A stretch of 64,000 nt of DNA from an uncultured Granulosicoccaceae bacterium (lineage in GTDB: Bacteria > Pseudomonadota > Gammaproteobacteria > Granulosicoccales > Granulosicoccaceae), in assembly GCA_938005265.1 (NCBI GenBank), contig CALLOA010000027.1, positions 1-64,000 on the forward strand, in the 5' to 3' direction. Shown here in pieces: positions 17,117-26,069 of this stretch. Within the stretch, counting starts at the first letter, position 1. Each line of letters opens with the position of its first letter. A program made the translations under genes and the position numbers. Under the pieces are notes generated by a model. It was not told where the DNA came from, did no database searches, and worked only from the letters and a program-made list of their open reading frames with translations.

Positions 17117-18466
17117 ATGAGCAAGGATTATGATTTGTTGGCAATCGGTGCCGGTAGCGGCGGCATAGCAACGGCCAATCGTGCTGCTTCCTATGGTGCC
17201 CGTTGCGCCGTGGTCGAGGCGGATACCCGTCTGGGCGGTACATGTGTCAATCGCGGCTGCGTGCCTAAGAAAGTGATGTGGTATGGAGCAAGCATGGCAC
17301 ATGCTCTGGAGGATGCGGCGGGCTACGGATTCGATGTCAAGGTAAACGGGTTTAACTGGACACAGCTGGTTAAAGATCGCGAAGCCTATATACGCCGTAT
17401 CAACAAATCTTACGAAAATACCCTGGGAAAGGCCGGTGTTGATGTGTTGCAAGGGCATGGCAGATTGGTGGATGCAAATACCGTCAGTGTCGGAGATAAA
17501 ACGGTTACTGCCGAACGCATTATATTGGCGCCCGGTGGTTCTCCAGCGGTACCGTCAGTGCCGGGTGCGGAGCTTGGCATCACATCGGATGGTTTCTTTG
17601 AGCTACAGGATCTGCCTGCTAGTGTTGCTGTGGTGGGTGCTGGATATATTGCAGTTGAACTTGCCGGTATGTTGCAGGCTTTGGGGTCGAGCGTCACTAT
17701 GCTGTTACGCAAGACGCACTTTCTTAGAAATTTCGACGAAATGATGCATTCGACTCTTACTGAATCAATGCAGTCAGCTGGTGTTGAAATGAAAACCGGA
17801 TTTTCCATATCTGCCTTGAAGCAGACAGATGATGGCATTTTGGTAGAAAGTACTGACGGTGCGACCTGTGGCCCGTTTGAAAAAGTTATCTGGGCTATAG
17901 GAAGAAAGCCTGCAACTGCTGAACTGGGTCTGGAAAATATATCGCTGGAAGTCGATCCGCGTGGCTATATCCCGGTAGATGAATTTCAACGCACCTCTGT
18001 GGAGTCGGTTTATGCCATTGGTGATGTCACCGGTCAGGCTGAACTCACGCCTGTTGCGATCGCCGCCGGCAGGCGCCTGGCTGATCGAATATACAATGGC
18101 ATGGAAGGGCGCAAACTCGATTACAGCCTGATTCCTACTGTGGTTTTCAGTCATCCGCCGATCGGCACCGTCGGCCTGACCGAAGATGAAGCAAGAAAGC
18201 AGTATGGTGATAGTGTCGAAGTTTTTTCTGCGCGCTTTACACCCATGGTGTCGGTGTTTTCAGAACATGCCAGCAAGACGGCGATGAAGCTTATAGTTGA
18301 AGGGCCGCAGCAACGTGTTGTTGGTTGCCATATTATCGGCGATGGGGCAGATGAAATGCTGCAGGGTTTTGCTGTGGCAATGAAAATGGGAGCTACCAAA
18401 AAAGATTTTGATGACACTGTTGCCATACACCCCACAAGCTCTGAAGAATTGGTGACTATGCGCTAA
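17117..18466 (+). CDS. gorA: Glutathione-disulfide reductase
   Basis: A 449-residue flavoprotein disulfide reductase. The FAD-binding [13 protein letters not shown] (11-23), redox-active disulfide [12 protein letters not shown] with C43 and C48, NAD(P)-binding [13 protein letters not shown], second FAD motif VYAIGDVTG and the dimer-interface His motif HPTSSEE near the C-terminus are all present. Arginines after the second beta-strand ([11 protein letters not shown]) match the NADPH-selective enzymes. It keeps glutathione reduced for, among others, the glyoxalase pair at 7.8-9.0 kb. It is divergent from ubiA with a 130-bp gap. A perfect 20-bp palindrome 140 bp downstream may end its transcript. 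Confidence 0.95.
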   Translation: MSKDYDLLAIGAGSGGIATANRAASYGARCAVVEADTRLGGTCVNRGCVPKKVMWYGASMAHALEDAAGYGFDVKVNGFNWTQLVKDREAYIRRINKSYENTLGKAGVDVLQGHGRLVDANTVSVGDKTVTAERIILAPGGSPAVPSVPGAELGITSDGFFELQDLPASVAVVGAGYIAVELAGMLQALGSSVTMLLRKTHFLRNFDEMMHSTLTESMQSAGVEMKTGFSISALKQTDDGILVESTDGATCGPFEKVIWAIGRKPATAELGLENISLEVDPRGYIPVDEFQRTSVESVYAIGDVTGQAELTPVAIAAGRRLADRIYNGMEGRKLDYSLIPTVVFSHPPIGTVGLTEDEARKQYGDSVEVFSARFTPMVSVFSEHASKTAMKLIVEGPQQRVVGCHIIGDGADEMLQGFAVAMKMGATKKDFDDTVAIHPTSSEELVTMR

Positions 18467-18604
18467 TCCTTTTTGATGGTGTGAAATATTTGGCAGAACA
18501 GTTTGAAATAGCGTAATTTAAGGCTAATGTAAGTTTGCTTGCTGCCGTTGACTCCTTTGCAGAAATCATTTCTGCACTCTCTTCCCTTCATTGTTATGAA
18601 GTTT

Positions 18605-18624
18605 CTGTGGGCAATTGCCCACAG
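18605..18624 (+). terminator. Perfect 20-bp palindrome, possible gorA terminator
   Basis: CTGTGGGCAATTGCCCACAG is a perfect inverted repeat without a loop, followed by GTTTCTTC rather than a clean T-run. A weaker stem, GCAGAAA-TCA-TTTCTGC, lies at 18559-18575. Either could stop gorA transcription. The palindrome could equally be a protein-binding site upstream of the pilin operon. Confidence 0.45.
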
Positions 18625-18759
18625 GTTTCTTCAACTGTTTTTCAATAACACTTTTCTATTGCTCATAATTGATCAGCATTGATCTCCTACCCTCCTGTTG
18701 CGGGTAAATATCGCTCAGTTCCTGCCGATAGCAACTGCGTGGATAATGAATCTTTGCCA

Positions 18760-19332
18760 ATGCCTGACAAACACAATCGCACGTCATCTTTAGACGGTGC
18801 CTCACAAGTAAAGGGCTTCTCGTTAATAGAGCTCGTCATTGTGCTGGCGATTCTTGCAATTATCGGAGCGCTTGCAGCACCCTCGTTTGGGCAGTTTGTG
18901 CGCAGTAACAAAATATCAGCGACAACCAACGATCTGGTTGGTGCGCTATACGCTGCGCGATCAGAGGCCATTACGCGAGGTTTAAGTACGGTTGTTTGCC
19001 CCAGCGTGAATTCACAAGATGCGGATGCGGTATGTCAGGCTGGTGCTGACTGGTCTAGTGGCTTTATCGCTTTTGTGGATGCTAATGGAAATGGCAATCG
19101 CGAGCCTGCTGGCGAGGATATTCTGGCTCAGGTGGAGCCGCTGGACATGGGGTTCGTAGTCACGCCTGATGCGGTTTTCAGTGATCAGGTGTTTTTCTCG
19201 AATGAAGGTGGTAGCACCAATCTTGCCGGTGTGCCGTTAAACGGCCAGTTCACGATCGAATTTGCAGATCAGCCTGCACGACAGGTGACAATATCTGCCA
19301 ATGGTCGCGTCAGTTCGAAATCATCACTCTAG
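18760..19332 (+). CDS. fimT: Type IV minor pilin, GspH/FimT family
   Basis: A 190-residue prepilin. ATG 18760 (MPDKHNRTSSLDGASQVKG) gives a plausible leader; a longer frame to 18679 is unlikely. The type III leader-peptidase site is KG|FSLIELVIVLAILAI, with Glu5 present and the usual hydrophobic alpha-1 helix. The C-terminal part has the GspH-type globular domain with Cys pairs (VVCPSVNSQDADAVCQAGADW). It opens a five-gene pilin operon (fimT-pilV-pilW-pilX-pilE). Minor pilins form the priming tip complex of the type IV pilus, used for twitching, adhesion and DNA uptake. Confidence 0.9.
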   Translation: MPDKHNRTSSLDGASQVKGFSLIELVIVLAILAIIGALAAPSFGQFVRSNKISATTNDLVGALYAARSEAITRGLSTVVCPSVNSQDADAVCQAGADWSSGFIAFVDANGNGNREPAGEDILAQVEPLDMGFVVTPDAVFSDQVFFSNEGGSTNLAGVPLNGQFTIEFADQPARQVTISANGRVSSKSSL

Positions 19333-19342
19333 CAGTGTCGTC

Positions 19343-19939
19343 ATGAGTAAAAATATATTGAACCCGCCTCATACCACACCGTTGTCCGGCGTTTGCCGTC
19401 GCGAAGCGCAGCAGGGTGTGGGCATTATCGAGGTACTTATTGCTCTGGTAGTTGTGTCGCTTGGGGTATTGGGTATGGCAAGTTTGCAACTCACCGGTAT
19501 TAAACACAGCTCCAGCGGCTATAACCGGTCAATGGCTGTACTGTTTGTCGAGAATCTGGCCAGCCGAATGCGGTCCAATCCTGATTCTGTAGCTGAAGGG
19601 CACTATGCCGGGTACGACTCGGCGGGTTTGAATTGTAATGTCCGACCAGCACCGTTTTGTCAGGCTTCAATTGGCGTTGCAGCGCAAACTTGCGAGCCTG
19701 ATGAGATGGCCGCCTTTGATTTGTATTCGATTGCTTGTGGATCCATAGGTAGTGATGGAGAAGCGCAAGACGGTGTAAACAACCTCTTGAATGCCGGGCG
19801 TTTGCAAGTCGAGTGTGATGATGCGCCTTGTGCGTCCAATTCAAATTACAGATTGACCATTACCTGGAACGAAGGAAGTACAACTACAGATCAGGACATT
19901 GAAGATCTGAAGACCGTACAAGTGAGGTTCAATCCATGA
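19343..19939 (+). CDS. pilV: Type IV pilus modification/minor pilin PilV
   Basis: A 198-residue minor pilin from ATG 19343 (MSKNILNPPHTTPLSGV), 10 bp after fimT. The prepilin cleavage motif is QQG|VGIIEVLIALVVVSLGVLG, with Glu5. GMASLQLTGIKHSSSGYNRSMA following the helix is typical of PilV. Several Cys (CNVRPAPFC, CEPDEM, CDDAPC) suggest disulfides in the globular part. Its stop overlaps the pilW start (ATGA at 19936-19939), so synthesis of the minor pilins is coupled. Confidence 0.9.
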   Translation: MSKNILNPPHTTPLSGVCRREAQQGVGIIEVLIALVVVSLGVLGMASLQLTGIKHSSSGYNRSMAVLFVENLASRMRSNPDSVAEGHYAGYDSAGLNCNVRPAPFCQASIGVAAQTCEPDEMAAFDLYSIACGSIGSDGEAQDGVNNLLNAGRLQVECDDAPCASNSNYRLTITWNEGSTTTDQDIEDLKTVQVRFNP

Positions 19940-20658
19940 GCCGCAATACGTTGCATCGCGAGCGCTACTCAGACCTAAGTTTTGCTGACAAACGCAAGCA
20001 GTCAGGTTTGACGATAATCGAACTCATGATATCCCTGGTATTGGGATTGATAATCATAAGTGCCGTCATCAATGTTTACGTAGGCAGTTCCCGTTCATCA
20101 AGTTTCACTAATGGGCTGAACACCATGCAGGAAAATGGCAGATACGGTGTATCGGCTATGCAACGGGGTATTCGTCTTGCTGGCTTTTCCCCCGGTCAGG
20201 AAATAGAGCCTTTTGATTTCACAATAGCTGATCAGGACAGTGTCGTTGTCCGGTCTCAACTGCCCACCGATTGCAACGGCCAATCTACCGCTGCACAAGG
20301 GGGGCTGGCTGTTAATACCTATCGACTGGATACCACTGAGTGGCGCATAGTATGTCGTGGTAATTCCGCGGCAGCAACGGACATGCCACTGGTAGATGGC
20401 GTCTATGGTTTCCGAGTTTTGTACGGAATTGATTCCGATGGCGATATGTTTTCTGAAAGCTACGTACCCTTTGATGCGAATCTGGACCCGCTAATGGTAA
20501 ACAGTGTGCGTTTTGCATTGCTGGTGGGGTCTGATGGCCCTATAAGATCGCGTAGCGTGGAGGAAACACACGTTCTGCTTGATCAAGAGTATGCGACCAA
20601 TGACAAGCTATCACGCCGTGTATTTACGACCACCGTATTGCTCAGGAACAGGCGTTAG
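19936..20658 (+). CDS. pilW: Type IV pilus assembly protein PilW
   Basis: A 240-residue PilW-type minor pilin. The leader ends QSG|LTIIELMISLVLGLIIISAV, with Glu5 and a long hydrophobic helix. NGLNTMQENGRYGVSAMQRGIRLAGF is the characteristic PilW segment. The region FTTTVLLRNRR closes the protein as in other PilW proteins. Length is shorter than Pseudomonas PilW, so the central beta domain is compact. The start overlaps the pilV stop and pilX begins 3 bp after its own stop. Confidence 0.9.
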   Translation: MSRNTLHRERYSDLSFADKRKQSGLTIIELMISLVLGLIIISAVINVYVGSSRSSSFTNGLNTMQENGRYGVSAMQRGIRLAGFSPGQEIEPFDFTIADQDSVVVRSQLPTDCNGQSTAAQGGLAVNTYRLDTTEWRIVCRGNSAAATDMPLVDGVYGFRVLYGIDSDGDMFSESYVPFDANLDPLMVNSVRFALLVGSDGPIRSRSVEETHVLLDQEYATNDKLSRRVFTTTVLLRNRR

Positions 20659-20661
20659 AGC

Positions 20662-21285
20662 ATGAATAATTCAAGCAAATTGGAAATGCCTGTGCAGGGA
20701 CACCCCATGTTGGCAAAGCAAAACCCGAGTATGGGATTCAACCCGGTGAATCGCCAGCGGGGTCTCGCCCTGGTTGTAAGCCTTGTGTTGCTGGTTGCAA
20801 TGACAATAATCGGTGTTGCAACGCTCAAAAGTACGCGCCTTAACGAAAAAATATCAGGCAATGCTCAACAGAAAGCCATTAGTTTTGAAGCTGCAGAATC
20901 TGCTATCGCCACCATGTGGGATGCGCAGTCATTGACTAGCACGCTGGAGCAGATACCCAATGGAATTTTTAACAATCCCTTGCCTGTTGTACCGGCAGGT
21001 CTTGCTGATCAATTGTCAGCTGATTTTGATCAAACCAATGAGCATGGTGTCAGCGTTGATATAGATGCGGGTGTTACTGTTCAATATTGTGGTGAGCTTG
21101 CATTGCCTGCCGGTACTGGTGCCAGTGCAGATGAATCAGAAGTGCAATTGCAGGGTATTGTGTTTGATGTAAACGGCTTTGCCTCGATTGCGGGCAGTAA
21201 TGCCAGATCAGATCATATTCAACGGGGTTATGTGATCAGGCCAAAAACCGGGCGTACTGGAAACTGCACAGTACCTGGCGCCTGA
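20662..21285 (+). CDS. pilX: Type IV pilus assembly protein PilX
   Basis: A 207-residue PilX family protein. The N-terminal region QRGLALVVSLVLLVAMTIIGVATLKSTRLNEKISGNAQ followed by FEAAESAI is diagnostic. As in other PilX proteins the position-5 Glu of pilins is absent. The start may be 20662 or the in-frame ATG at 20689, 20707 or 20731; all give the same mature protein. PilX normally precedes the large tip adhesin gene pilY1, but here pilE starts 80 bp later and no pilY1 is present. Confidence 0.87.
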   Translation: MNNSSKLEMPVQGHPMLAKQNPSMGFNPVNRQRGLALVVSLVLLVAMTIIGVATLKSTRLNEKISGNAQQKAISFEAAESAIATMWDAQSLTSTLEQIPNGIFNNPLPVVPAGLADQLSADFDQTNEHGVSVDIDAGVTVQYCGELALPAGTGASADESEVQLQGIVFDVNGFASIAGSNARSDHIQRGYVIRPKTGRTGNCTVPGA

Positions 21286-21365
21286 TATCCGTAGCTAACC
21301 AACAAGCGTAACCAAGTAAGCGTCTGGCAGCGCTGCATGCGCTAGACCAAAAAAGAATTTTCATC

Positions 21366-21821
21366 ATGAACCTGACAAGAAAAAACAACATCCAATCCAG
21401 CAAGCTTATCTACAGCCGTGGATTTACACTTATAGAGGTCATGATTGCGGTAGCAATTTTGGGGATAATTGCCGCAATCGCTATTCCCAGCTATTCTGCT
21501 TATATGAACAAAACTCGCCGCGTCGATGCTGTTACGCTATTGTCTGAAATCGCGGGTGAGCAACAACGCTTCTTTACTGAAAACAATCGTTATGCAACGG
21601 ACCTGACGGAAATGGGATATCCGGATGCCGCTGAAGAGAGCGAAAATGGATATTATTCAGTAAGTGTTAGTGCCAGTACGCGCTCGTCCTATACGTTGAT
21701 TGCAGAACCGGTAGCCGGTGCTGCGCAGGAAAATGATACCGATTGCGGGTCGTTCACCATCACTTCAACCGGTATCAAGGGTGTCGAAGGTGCTGCCAAA
21801 CCCGCTGATCAATGCTGGTAG
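21366..21821 (+). CDS. pilE: Type IV pilin (PilE-like minor or major pilin)
   Basis: A 151-residue pilin with cleavage site SRG|FTLIEVMIAVAILGIIAAI and a PilE-type helix ending IPSYSAYMNKTRRVDA. The globular part has the pattern LLSEIAGEQQRFFTENNRYA and a C-terminal disulfide loop between C138 (DTDCGSF) and C150 (DQCW). PilE-like proteins at the end of fimT-pilV-W-X operons are usually minor pilins, but a major role cannot be excluded as no other pilA lies in the window. A tandem 21-bp repeat and a hairpin follow it. Confidence 0.9.
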   Translation: MNLTRKNNIQSSKLIYSRGFTLIEVMIAVAILGIIAAIAIPSYSAYMNKTRRVDAVTLLSEIAGEQQRFFTENNRYATDLTEMGYPDAAEESENGYYSVSVSASTRSSYTLIAEPVAGAAQENDTDCGSFTITSTGIKGVEGAAKPADQCW

Positions 21822-21899
21822 ATACTACGGCAAGCAGGTATTGAACACGCTGTGTAGCCCTTCAGGAAACATTGATCTGTAAACAGCTGCAGATCATCG

Positions 21900-21941
21900 T
21901 TATTGCCTTCCCCCAGAATTTTATTACCTTCCCCCAGAATT
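21900..21941. repeat. 21-bp tandem duplication downstream of pilE
   Basis: Two adjacent 21-bp units, TTATTGCCTTCCCCCAGAAT and TTATTACCTTCCCCCAGAAT (each followed by T), differ at one base. The second unit runs into a hairpin at 21936-21960. Confidence 0.9.
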
Positions 21942-21960
21942 GCCTGCCTGCAGGCATTCT
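21936..21960 (+). terminator. Hairpin after the pilin operon, possible terminator
   Basis: AGAAT-T-GCCTG-CCTG-CAGGC-ATTCT forms a 10-bp stem with one bulge. No immediate T-run follows (CCTTTTTG comes 14 bp later). It lies 115 bp past the pilE stop and 140 bp before the next gene, so it is a plausible end of the pilin transcript. Confidence 0.4.
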
Positions 21961-22096
21961 GCTCTGATAATGAGCCTTTTTGTCAGATTGGCTTGAATAT
22001 GGCGGCTGCTAAGGCCGTCGGAAACAGTAGCATTGCCAACGTGGGCCTGGCCCTTTAGGATTCATGTCTGATTCCTGTCACAACTACTGAATCCCA

Positions 22097-23653
22097 ATGA
22101 ACAACCCTCGCAAGCGCAGACGCGCGCGCAAGACCGGGGCGGTGGCCAAGGTGGCACTGCCTCAGCTCGAACGACGTGTGCTTCGTAACCGTTTCGCGCC
22201 TGTTGAACCGCTGGATGAGGAACAAATTAATCTTATCCACGAAGCAAGCATGACTTTGCTGGAAGAGCAGGGCATTGAGGTTTTGGGGGATATGGCTCTC
22301 GATCTGTTTCGCAAGGCCGGTGCTGATGTTGATTCAGCAGGCGTGGTGCGAATGGACCGGGGCCTGTTAATGGAAGCAATCGCGAGCGCGCCAGAAAAAT
22401 TCTCGGTAACGCCTCGCAACGATGCAAATACCCTGCAGGTTGGCGAAGATGTTATCAATTTCGGTATGGTGTCCGGCCCACCCAATGTGCACGACAATAT
22501 CAACGGTCGGCGTATGGGAAACATTCGTGATTTCGAAAGCCTGGTCAAGTTTGGTCAGTATTTCAACGTCATCACATTCTTTGGCAATCAGGCTGTAGCG
22601 CCAACAGATCTGCCAGTCAACACCCGACATCTGGATACCCTGCTAGCCAGCATTGTTTATTCAGACAAACCGTTTTTCTCAACCGGGATAGGTGCGGGTC
22701 GATCACTGGATGCGATTAATATGTGCGCCATAGCGCGTGGTATCAGTGTCGAAGAACTGGCCGCATCACCAAGTGCGATGACCAATATCAATGTAAATTC
22801 TCCACGCAAACTTGATGACAGCATGGCTTATGGTGCAATGCAATTGGCCACCCATGGGCAGCCGGTTTCTGTAACACCGTTTACGTTAATGGGCGCCATG
22901 ACGCCTGCGACACTGGGTGGGGCACTGGTGCAGCAAAACGCTGAGGCCTTGCTCGGCATCGCATTGTTACAATTCACCAGACCGGGAACACCCGTTATTT
23001 ATGGTGGTTTCACGTCCAATGTTGATATGCGCTCCGGCTCACCTGCCTTTGGCACGCCAGAGAATGCTATGGCAAATCTCGCTGGCGGGCAGCTTTCACG
23101 CTTTTACAAATTACCGCACAGAACCAGTGCCTGTAATGCATCCAATGCGGTTGACCTGCAAGCTGTTTATGAAACCCAGATGGCTCTATGGGGTTCGGTG
23201 ATGGGCCACGGAAATCTCATTTACCATACCGCAGGCTGGCTAGAAGGCGGGTTGGTGGCGTCGTTTGAAAAAGTGATAGTGGATTGCGAAATGCTACAGC
23301 ACATGACGCAATTTCTTCAGCCTGTAAAAATTGATCTCGATGAAATTGGCTTGGATGCCATGCGTGAAGTGGGCCCCGGTGGTCATTTTTTTGGTTGTGA
23401 GCACACCATGGCTCGATATAAGGATGCGTTTTATCAGCCTTTCCTCAGTGATTGGCAAAACCATGAGAATTGGGTGGCATCAGGATCTAAAGATGCAACG
23501 CAACGAGCCACTGAAATATGGCCAAAAATATTACAGGAATTTGAAGCACCGCCGCTGGACCCGGCTATAAAGGAAGAGCTGGAGGCGTACGTGGTTAAAC
23601 GAAAAGAGGAGTTGGGTAAAGAAGAGCCAGCGTTAGAGCCAGTCTTGATATGA
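22097..23653 (+). CDS. MttB-superfamily methyltransferase (non-pyrrolysine trimethylamine methyltransferase family)
   Basis: A 518-residue COG5598-type protein. After a basic N-terminus (MNNPRKRRRARKTGAV) comes the TIM-barrel family pattern, with FAPVEPLDEEQINLIHEASM, NFGMVSGPPNVHD, FTLMGAMTPATLGGALVQQN and REVGPGGHFFGCEHTMARY. Characterised relatives demethylate quaternary amines such as glycine betaine, passing the methyl to a corrinoid protein. No in-frame amber codon occurs, so it is not a pyrrolysine enzyme. No corrinoid protein or reactivase lies nearby, so the acceptor is unknown. The last codons before the stop form a 12-bp in-frame tandem duplication (23624-23647). Confidence 0.85.
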   Translation: MNNPRKRRRARKTGAVAKVALPQLERRVLRNRFAPVEPLDEEQINLIHEASMTLLEEQGIEVLGDMALDLFRKAGADVDSAGVVRMDRGLLMEAIASAPEKFSVTPRNDANTLQVGEDVINFGMVSGPPNVHDNINGRRMGNIRDFESLVKFGQYFNVITFFGNQAVAPTDLPVNTRHLDTLLASIVYSDKPFFSTGIGAGRSLDAINMCAIARGISVEELAASPSAMTNINVNSPRKLDDSMAYGAMQLATHGQPVSVTPFTLMGAMTPATLGGALVQQNAEALLGIALLQFTRPGTPVIYGGFTSNVDMRSGSPAFGTPENAMANLAGGQLSRFYKLPHRTSACNASNAVDLQAVYETQMALWGSVMGHGNLIYHTAGWLEGGLVASFEKVIVDCEMLQHMTQFLQPVKIDLDEIGLDAMREVGPGGHFFGCEHTMARYKDAFYQPFLSDWQNHENWVASGSKDATQRATEIWPKILQEFEAPPLDPAIKEELEAYVVKRKEELGKEEPALEPVLI

Positions 23654-23668
23654 GAGTGCGTAACGACA

Positions 23669-23692
23669 ATGCCCTCGCTAATGCGAGGGCAT
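23669..23692. terminator. Hairpin between convergent mttB-like gene and dodecin
   Basis: ATGCCCTCGC-TAAT-GCGAGGGCAT is a perfect 10-bp stem with a 4-base loop, 15 bp after the methyltransferase stop. A T-run is missing directly after the stem on the plus strand (first T-rich stretch at 23717). The position between two convergent genes fits a terminator. Confidence 0.6.
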
Positions 23693-23720
23693 GCATTCAT
23701 AAGGTTGTTAATCTTTGCTT

Positions 23721-23765
23721 TTTTAGTTCTTCCGCTTTTAGTCTTTCCGTTTTTAGTCTTTCAAA
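23721..23765 (-). repeat. 15-bp tandem repeat containing the dodecin stop codon (three units)
   Basis: Plus-strand units are TTTTAGTTCTTCCGC (23721-23735), TTTTAGTCTTTCCGT (23736-23750) and TTTTAGTCTTTCAAA (23751-23765). On the minus strand each supplies a TAA. The first is the dodecin stop, and two more in-frame stops follow at 15-base intervals. Confidence 0.92.
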
Positions 23766-23956
23766 ACGAAAGAAACCTTCATAGTGACGCGATATTCAAC
23801 AATTTTGCCACCATCTACAACAACTTTCTGGTCTTTAACCCAGGCACCTTTGACATCCTTCAGAGTCTTGTCTGCGCGTTTTATACCTTGTTCTACGGCG
23901 TCGTCAAAACTTTTGCTGGAGGACGCGATTACTTCTGTAACTTTTGCTACTGACAT
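23753..23956 (-). CDS. Dodecin family flavin-binding protein
   Basis: A 67-residue dodecin. The start is ATG 23956 (MSVAKVTEVIASSSKSFDDA), with AGAGGT upstream; a frame to 24004 has no family match. Dodecins form hollow dodecamers that store or buffer riboflavin, FMN or FAD in the cytoplasm. The signature EVIASSSKSFDDAVEQGIKRADKTL, the flavin-stacking Trp (VKGAWVKDQ) and the final beta-strand EYRVTMKVSFVLKD are all there. It stands alone between an MttB-like gene and patB. Its stop codon lies within a 15-bp tandem repeat. Confidence 0.93.
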   Translation of the reverse strand: MSVAKVTEVIASSSKSFDDAVEQGIKRADKTLKDVKGAWVKDQKVVVDGGKIVEYRVTMKVSFVLKD

Positions 23957-24104
23957 AGGAATATACCTCTTACTGATTGATACTGAATACTGTCTTACAG
24001 ACACGAACGGATATTATACTCGATTACAAGTACCATTCAGGTAGTCATAGTAAAATTGAGTTTCGTTTAACAGCCAGCTTCTTCCACCACAGGCTCTTAT
24101 AACA

Positions 24105-25256
24105 ATGAATTACGATTCATCCTACTTCGATAAGGTGCTCGATAGACGTCATACGAACAGTATTAAATGGGATAAGTATGGCGAGCGTGACGTTTTGCCA
24201 CTATGGGTGGCAGATATGGACTTCCCAATTGCTGACGAAATACGCAACGCTATGCTGGAACGTCTTGAGCATCCCGTCATGGGGTACACGCATGCGTCGG
24301 AAAATTTATTTTGCGGTTTACGGTTGCACCTGAAAGAAGAATTTTGCTGGAATATAGAAAAAGAATGGATTATCTGGATACCGGGTGTCGTGGCGGGATT
24401 GGCCGCTTGTGTAAGAGCTTATGCCAGGCAAGGTAGTGAGATTATTACTAACCCGCCCATATACCATCATTTCTTTCAGGTGCATGATCAGGCCAGGCAC
24501 AAGCTTGTTGAAGTGCCTTTACGCGTCGAGGGCAAACGCTGGACCTACGATATTGAAGCGATGCGCAAGGCAGTAAATGAAAACACTTCACTGATTATGC
24601 TTTGCTCGCCGCACAACCCGACAGGCACGGTATTCACGCCGGCGGAACTGCGTGAGATCTGCGCTATTGCGGATTCTGTTGGCGCAGTTGTCGCATCAGA
24701 TGAAATACATTGCGGGTTGGTCTTGAACGGTGCGACACCACATAAGCCCACAGCTCTTGCAGCTGCCAACAGCGAATCGGTTGTGACTTTGATGTCTGCC
24801 AGTAAAACGTTCAATCTGGCAGGGGTCAATTGTTCTTACGGTATTATTGCTAACCCCGAATTACGGCAGAAATTCCAGGCTGCCTGCGCTGAAGTAATAC
24901 CTCCGGTGTCTACGCTTTCTTACACTGCCGCAGAAGCAGCCTTTGCTTCAGGTCGGCCGTGGCGTCAGGGATTACTGGACTATTTGCGTGGCAACTACGC
25001 TTATCTGGTGGAAGAGTTCGCAAAGATTGATGGCATGGAGTTGCAATCGCTGGATGCAACCTATCTGGCATGGATTGACGCATCAAAGCTCGGTCTTAAT
25101 GACACTAGCGGATTTTTTGAAAGCCACGGACTGGGTTTTTCTTCGGGTGAGCAGTTCAGGCAGCCCCAGCACCTTCGGCTGAATTTTGCTTGTCCCCGCA
25201 GTACACTTGAGCTCGCTATAAGTCGTGTGCACGCTGCACTTGCCACATTGGCTTAA
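24105..25256 (+). CDS. patB: PatB/MalY-type PLP-dependent cystathionine beta-lyase
   Basis: A 383-residue fold-type I aminotransferase-class C-S lyase. Motifs seen are LPLWVADMDFPIADEI (family N-terminus), HNPTGTVFTPAEL, SDEIHCGLVL and the PLP lysine in MSASKTFNLAGVNCSYG. The C-terminal NFACPRSTLELAISRV is also typical. PatB/MalY proteins cleave cystathionine or cysteine S-conjugates to a thiol, pyruvate and ammonia. MetY 3 kb downstream gives this stretch a sulfur amino-acid flavour, although other genes intervene. Its 3' end overlaps that of the convergent Nudix gene by four bases. Confidence 0.9.
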   Translation: MNYDSSYFDKVLDRRHTNSIKWDKYGERDVLPLWVADMDFPIADEIRNAMLERLEHPVMGYTHASENLFCGLRLHLKEEFCWNIEKEWIIWIPGVVAGLAACVRAYARQGSEIITNPPIYHHFFQVHDQARHKLVEVPLRVEGKRWTYDIEAMRKAVNENTSLIMLCSPHNPTGTVFTPAELREICAIADSVGAVVASDEIHCGLVLNGATPHKPTALAAANSESVVTLMSASKTFNLAGVNCSYGIIANPELRQKFQAACAEVIPPVSTLSYTAAEAAFASGRPWRQGLLDYLRGNYAYLVEEFAKIDGMELQSLDATYLAWIDASKLGLNDTSGFFESHGLGFSSGEQFRQPQHLRLNFACPRSTLELAISRVHAALATLA

Positions 25257-25957
25257 TGACTTGAGGCTGGCGGGGCGTAACCTGGAATTAGTAAGTCTCC
25301 ATTGCGTAATGCATGTAAGAAGTTGAGTGTCATCCTTGCACTGGCACCCCATAATATTTCACCATCATATTCATCAAAGTAGACGATAGTTGAGCGTTTG
25401 GACTCAGCTGTAGAAAGACCCTGGTTGTTTGGTGACGCTGGTCTTTCGCGAAGTTCGTAGTGGCTGCTGTCCATTAACCAGTCCAGCGGAATCGTAAAGG
25501 CTCGTGCGACTTCGCTGTCCTGCAGTTTCATTGTGCAGGGCCATTGCAGCAAGCCTACAACTGGAGTAACACGAAAGTAACTGATAGTTTCATAATCCGG
25601 TAGCACACCGACAACGCGAATTTTATCTCGCCGAATACCGACTTCTTCACGCGTTTCGCGCAGTGCTGTATCCACAGCATCAACATCGCCCTTATCGCAA
25701 GCACCTCCGGGAAAAGCGACCTGACCGCTATGCCGGTCTTTTTCATTTTTGCTGCGCCTGATGTAGAGAACTTGCCACTGGTCAGCGTGTCTCAGCAGTG
25801 GTATCAGTACTGCCGCTTTGCGTAATTTGTATCTTTTTCCTGTACCTCTGGGCAGGTCGGAGGTGTGCAGTGCAGCCGCTTTGCTATCGCTGGGTTTGTT
25901 GGCCAGCTTGCTGACCCTGTTAGCAGGACTGATAAAGGGCATGGAAATATCTGTCAT
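25253..25957 (-). CDS. Nudix hydrolase, CoA pyrophosphatase (NudL) type
   Basis: A 234-residue protein if started at ATG 25957 (MTDISMPFISPANR); an ATG at 25978 is an alternative. The Nudix box is GGACDKGDVDAVDTALRETREEVGI, and the preceding RHSGQVAFPGG is the CoA-pyrophosphatase family signature. Such enzymes cut CoA and derivatives into 4'-phosphopantetheine and 3',5'-ADP. The flanking core VLIPLLRHADQWQVLYIRRS is well conserved. It is convergent with patB and divergent from the degenerate GGDEF gene, so it is probably monocistronic. Confidence 0.88.
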   Translation of the reverse strand: MTDISMPFISPANRVSKLANKPSDSKAAALHTSDLPRGTGKRYKLRKAAVLIPLLRHADQWQVLYIRRSKNEKDRHSGQVAFPGGACDKGDVDAVDTALRETREEVGIRRDKIRVVGVLPDYETISYFRVTPVVGLLQWPCTMKLQDSEVARAFTIPLDWLMDSSHYELRERPASPNNQGLSTAESKRSTIVYFDEYDGEILWGASARMTLNFLHALRNGDLLIPGYAPPASSH

Positions 25958-26069
25958 TGTTTTATAAATATGAAGCAATTCACAGTGTAACCGATTTGTG
26001 CGTGACGGGAAGATGCCAGAAAAATGGCCATAAGCCGATAACTAAACTACCCATCGGGATTTTTTTTGC

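Noticed and set aside
22097..23653. MttB-like protein as a pyrrolysine protein
   Set aside because: The frame has no internal TAG, and the family contains many non-pyrrolysine members.
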